Below are positions 6,862 to 8,774 of a DNA stretch of 8,774 nt, piece after piece. A model generated the notes under the pieces. It was not told where the DNA came from, made no database searches, and worked only from the letters and a program-made list of their open reading frames with translations. Source of the DNA: Lachnospiraceae bacterium UBA1755 (GTDB lineage: Bacteria; Bacillota; Clostridia; Lachnospirales; Lachnospiraceae); NCBI GenBank assembly GCA_002314805.1, contig DCHJ01000114.1, positions 11,415 through 20,188 of the forward strand, written 5' to 3'. Within the stretch, counting starts at the first letter, position 1; each line of letters begins with the position of its first letter. The translations under genes were made by a program, and so were the position numbers.

Positions 6862-7891
6862 CAAAATTGACCTTGAGTCTTACGATGAATCTTGTGCCTC
6901 TGAGGTCACTTTCCACGTGTATCTGTCCGTCGTGCATATCAACTATGCTCTTTGCGATGGCAAGGCCCAGGCCCGTGCCACCGGTATTCTTGTTCCTTGA
7001 CTGTTCTACTCTGTAGAACTTTTCAAAAAGATGCGGCAGCTCCTCCTCCGGTATCACTTTGCCATAATTGATCACTGCAATATCCACAGTCTGCTGCGAA
7101 GCATGGATCTTTACATCTATACGTTTGCCGTCGCTGCCGTATTTGATAGCATTGTTGATAAGGTTGTCGAACAGTCTTGCGATCAGTGTACCGTCGGCAC
7201 TGATCACGGCAGAATTCACGTTGCTGGTAAGCTCGTACTTCAGGCCTTTCTCCATAAATCCGGGATAAAACTCGTCCATCATCTGACTGAGTAGCTTGAC
7301 GATATCGATTCTCTCAACCTTCATCGCGATCTTGCCATAGGTAAGCTTGGTGAAACCGAAAAGGTCCTCGATAAGCTTCTGCAGTTTTCTTGCTTTTGTA
7401 TACGCGATGTCTGTGTACTGTCTGCGCTGTTCTTCCGGGATATCTGTCTTTAACGAGAGCAGCTCCAGATATCCTATAATGGATGTGAGCGGTGTGCGCA
7501 GATCATGGGCGATATTCGTGATGAGTTCATTTTTTGTACGCTCGCTCTCACGTTCCTTGTCCATCAGCTTTTTGATATCCCCGGCCATGTTGTTGATGTC
7601 AAGGGCGATCTCGGAAAATTCGTTGTCACCTTCTATATCAAGCCGTGTATCCAGCTTACCGGCCGCGATATCGCGGACCGCGTCGTTGATCTTAGTGATA
7701 TAATCATAGCTCCTCCGCAGGAAAAGCCAGAAAATCACGGCAAACAGCACTATTCCCAATGACACAAAAAGCAGAATCTCCATTACGGAATTCTGCAATA
7801 TTGTGCCGCTGAGCACCAGCACCAGGATGACTTCGATGACGAACGTGATCGCTGCGCTGTATATTATATTGGCGATTACTTTATTTTTCAT
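6824..7891 (-). CDS. HAMP-domain sensor histidine kinase (VanS-like)
   Basis: This membrane kinase should autophosphorylate and pass phosphate to the adjacent response regulator. From the ATG at 7891 (355 aa) it has two membrane helices (about 10-30 and 36-58) joined by only about five residues, a HAMP segment (about 60-112), the phosphoacceptor His129 in NIAHDLRTPLTSIIGY, an N-box DNLINNAIKYG (242-252), a G1-like box INYGKVIPEE, an F-box LFEKFYRVEQSR and G2 GGTGLGLAIAK. Without a sizeable outside loop it probably senses within the membrane or through a partner protein. The reading frame stays open up to an ATG at 7999 inside the regulator gene, but that start has no ribosome site; the 7891 start gives the usual kinase N-terminus (MKNKVIANIIYS) although its own site is weak. 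A TTG at 7957 is another option. The 3' end overlaps the next gene by 38 bp. Confidence 0.95.
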   Translation of the reverse strand: MKNKVIANIIYSAAITFVIEVILVLVLSGTILQNSVMEILLFVSLGIVLFAVIFWLFLRRSYDYITKINDAVRDIAAGKLDTRLDIEGDNEFSEIALDINNMAGDIKKLMDKERESERTKNELITNIAHDLRTPLTSIIGYLELLSLKTDIPEEQRRQYTDIAYTKARKLQKLIEDLFGFTKLTYGKIAMKVERIDIVKLLSQMMDEFYPGFMEKGLKYELTSNVNSAVISADGTLIARLFDNLINNAIKYGSDGKRIDVKIHASQQTVDIAVINYGKVIPEEELPHLFEKFYRVEQSRNKNTGGTGLGLAIAKSIVDMHDGQIHVESDLRGTRFIVRLKVNFDENREHFESTDI

Positions 7892-7904
7892 AAAAATCTT
7901 TATT

Positions 7905-7921
7905 CCGCAGACTTGCTGCGG
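7905..7921 (-). promoter_or_regulatory. Perfect hairpin just upstream of the kinase start
   Basis: The minus strand reads CCGCAG, CAAGT, CTGCGG: a perfect 6-bp inverted repeat with a 5-base loop. It ends 13 bases before the kinase ATG at 7891, and the only Shine-Dalgarno-like GGA overlaps the foot of the stem. It could limit kinase translation relative to the regulator, or be an operator-like palindrome. The following AATAAAGATTTTT is too short and interrupted to call a terminator. If translation really began at 7957 or 7999 it would simply be coding sequence. Confidence 0.45.
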
Positions 7922-7968
7922 CACAGGCAGTGATAAAAGAACTGCTCTGCGTTTCAAACCCGCAATTC

Positions 7969-8670
7969 CTACTTCTCGATCTTGTATCCTACACCCCATA
8001 CTGTGGTGATGATCTTGTCAGGGCGGCTGTCCTCGTCCATTTTTGCGCGGAGGCGGCGGATATGCACCATGACCGTGTTGTTGGCCTCGTATACCTTCTC
8101 GTTCCATACTCTCTCAAAGATCTCATCTGTGGAGAATACCTTGCCGGGGTTGCTCGCAAGAAGATAAAGGATGTCAAACTCAATGGGTGTGAGCTTCACC
8201 TCTTCACCGTAAACCACTACCTTATGGTTCTCCCTGTTGATCGTGAGCCCTCTGATAGAGATCTCGTTCTGCTCTGCATTCTCTGCCGAATTGGGATTAA
8301 GCTGGGTATATCTGCGCAGCTGGGACTTGACTCTCGCAGTAAGCTCCAGCGGATTGAAGGGCTTGGTCACATAGTCGTCCGCGCCCTGACCGAGACCCTT
8401 GATCTTATCTATGTCCGCACTCTTTGCGCTGAGCATGATGATTGGTACGTTTTTGGTCTCACGGATCTTACTGCACATCTCAAGACCGTCCATGCCCGGC
8501 ATCATAATATCAAGAAGCACGAGATGGATATCTTCTTTGTCAAGGATGTCCAGACCCTCAAGGGCATTGCCTGCCTTGAATACTCTGTAGCCGTCGCTGA
8601 CCATATAGATTTCCACAAGGTCCGCAATTTCTTTTTCGTCATCAACTACCAAAATGTTGATCTGCGCCAT
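7969..8670 (-). CDS. OmpR/PhoB-family response regulator (VanR-like)
   Basis: This 233-residue two-component transcription factor is phosphorylated by the neighbouring kinase and binds DNA through a winged helix. The receiver domain (about 1-120) has the acidic pair D10-D11, the phosphoacceptor D54 in LLDIMMPGMDG, S81 in IIMLSAKS and K103 in YVTKPFNPLEL, all intact. A short linker rich in Asn and Gln (about 123-135) leads to the winged-helix effector (about 136-233), with LTPIEFDILYLLASNPGKVF, the recognition-helix region NTVMVHIRRLRAKM and the closing VWGVGYKIEK. The ATG at 8670 has AGGAGG 5 bases upstream, the strongest ribosome site in the window. It is the first gene of the visible cluster and is followed by the kinase after 77 bp. 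Its targets may include its own promoter, given the direct repeats upstream. The VanR resemblance is at family level only; no van resistance genes are present. Confidence 0.97.
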   Translation of the reverse strand: MAQINILVVDDEKEIADLVEIYMVSDGYRVFKAGNALEGLDILDKEDIHLVLLDIMMPGMDGLEMCSKIRETKNVPIIMLSAKSADIDKIKGLGQGADDYVTKPFNPLELTARVKSQLRRYTQLNPNSAENAEQNEISIRGLTINRENHKVVVYGEEVKLTPIEFDILYLLASNPGKVFSTDEIFERVWNEKVYEANNTVMVHIRRLRAKMDEDSRPDKIITTVWGVGYKIEK

Positions 8671-8675
8671 ATCTT

Positions 8676-8681
8676 CCTCCT
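8676..8681 (-). promoter_or_regulatory. Ribosome binding site of the response regulator
   Basis: The minus strand reads AGGAGG, then AAGAT, then the ATG at 8670. This is a consensus Shine-Dalgarno site at ideal spacing and fixes the regulator start. Confidence 0.9.
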
Positions 8682-8688
8682 AAATCTG

Positions 8689-8774
8689 TGCACTCTCCGT
8701 GACCGCCCGGACGCATCCCCCAGGCGTTCGTTTACTTCTCTGTTGTACTGCACTTTCCGCGACCGCCCGGACGC
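8689..8774. repeat. Two 26-bp direct repeats, 60-bp period, upstream of the regulator
   Basis: Bases 8689-8714 and 8749-8774 match at 24 of 26 positions, both ending GACCGCCCGGACGC on the plus strand; the differences are C/T and T/C. The copies start exactly 60 bp apart, with a dissimilar 34-base spacer between them. Next to the inner copy, CGGACGC and GCGTTCG (8708-8714 and 8724-8730) could form a weak 7-bp stem. The repeats lie 19 bases or more upstream of the regulator start, inside its leader or promoter. The second copy stops at the last base of the window, so more copies may follow. Possible roles are regulator binding sites or a GC-rich intergenic repeat family. Confidence 0.75.

Noticed and set aside
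7969..8670. Vancomycin-resistance (van) cluster suggested by the VanR/VanS-like pair
   Set aside because: No vanH, ligase, vanX or related genes follow; the downstream genes are an ABC-2 exporter and its accessory. The likeness is at protein-family level only.
8689..8774. CRISPR array
   Set aside because: Only two imperfect 26-bp copies are visible, with one 34-base spacer and no cas genes; two copies cannot establish an array, and the location in a regulator leader fits other explanations better.

Overview
The window is a compact bacterial chromosomal segment in which every gene I can support lies on the minus strand, so gene order runs from high to low coordinates. It most resembles the Clostridia (Bacillota), probably a Lachnospiraceae-like gut anaerobe. 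That assignment is inference. It rests on the dnaX-ybaB pair (usually followed by recR in Firmicutes), purine-rich Shine-Dalgarno sites (AGGAGG, AAGGAG), a VanR/VanS-style two-component pair, and a base composition that looks close to half G+C by eye. I see no rRNA, tRNA, CRISPR array, transposase or phage gene.

Layout in transcription order: (1) a 5' region at 8671-8774 with a strong ribosome binding site and two near-identical 26-bp direct repeats exactly 60 bp apart, the second ending at the window edge; (2) an OmpR-family response regulator, 8670-7969; (3) its HAMP histidine kinase, about 7891-6824, with almost no extracytoplasmic sensor loop; (4) an 884-residue exported and membrane-anchored protein, 6861-4207, whose start overlaps the kinase gene by 38 bp. 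It carries a tandem 44-codon duplication just after the signal peptide, a probable glutamine-amidotransferase-like (GATase-like) domain, and two membrane helices; (5) an ABC ATPase, 4166-3195, and (6) an ABC-2 type permease, 3129-2290; (7) dnaX, 2277-463, starting only 12 bp after the permease stop; (8) ybaB/ebfC, 338-3, complete.

The genes fall into two functional blocks. Genes 2-6 look like a signalling and transport unit: a two-component system plus an ABC-2 exporter (ATPase and permease) with a large extracytoplasmic accessory protein. The arrangement resembles the Gld-type layout in which an ABC ATPase and permease are accompanied by a GATase-fold auxiliary protein. The substrate cannot be read from the sequence. 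Genes 7-8 are housekeeping: the clamp-loader subunit of DNA polymerase III and a nucleoid-associated protein. I see no convincing rho-independent terminator or clear promoter between the blocks, so read-through from the transporter genes into dnaX is plausible.

The points that most deserve a second look are the partner set as a possible uncharacterised envelope system, the repeat inserted at the mature N-terminus of its membrane protein, the direct repeats upstream of the regulator, a perfect hairpin just before the kinase start, and a 32-residue expansion inside the zinc module of DnaX.
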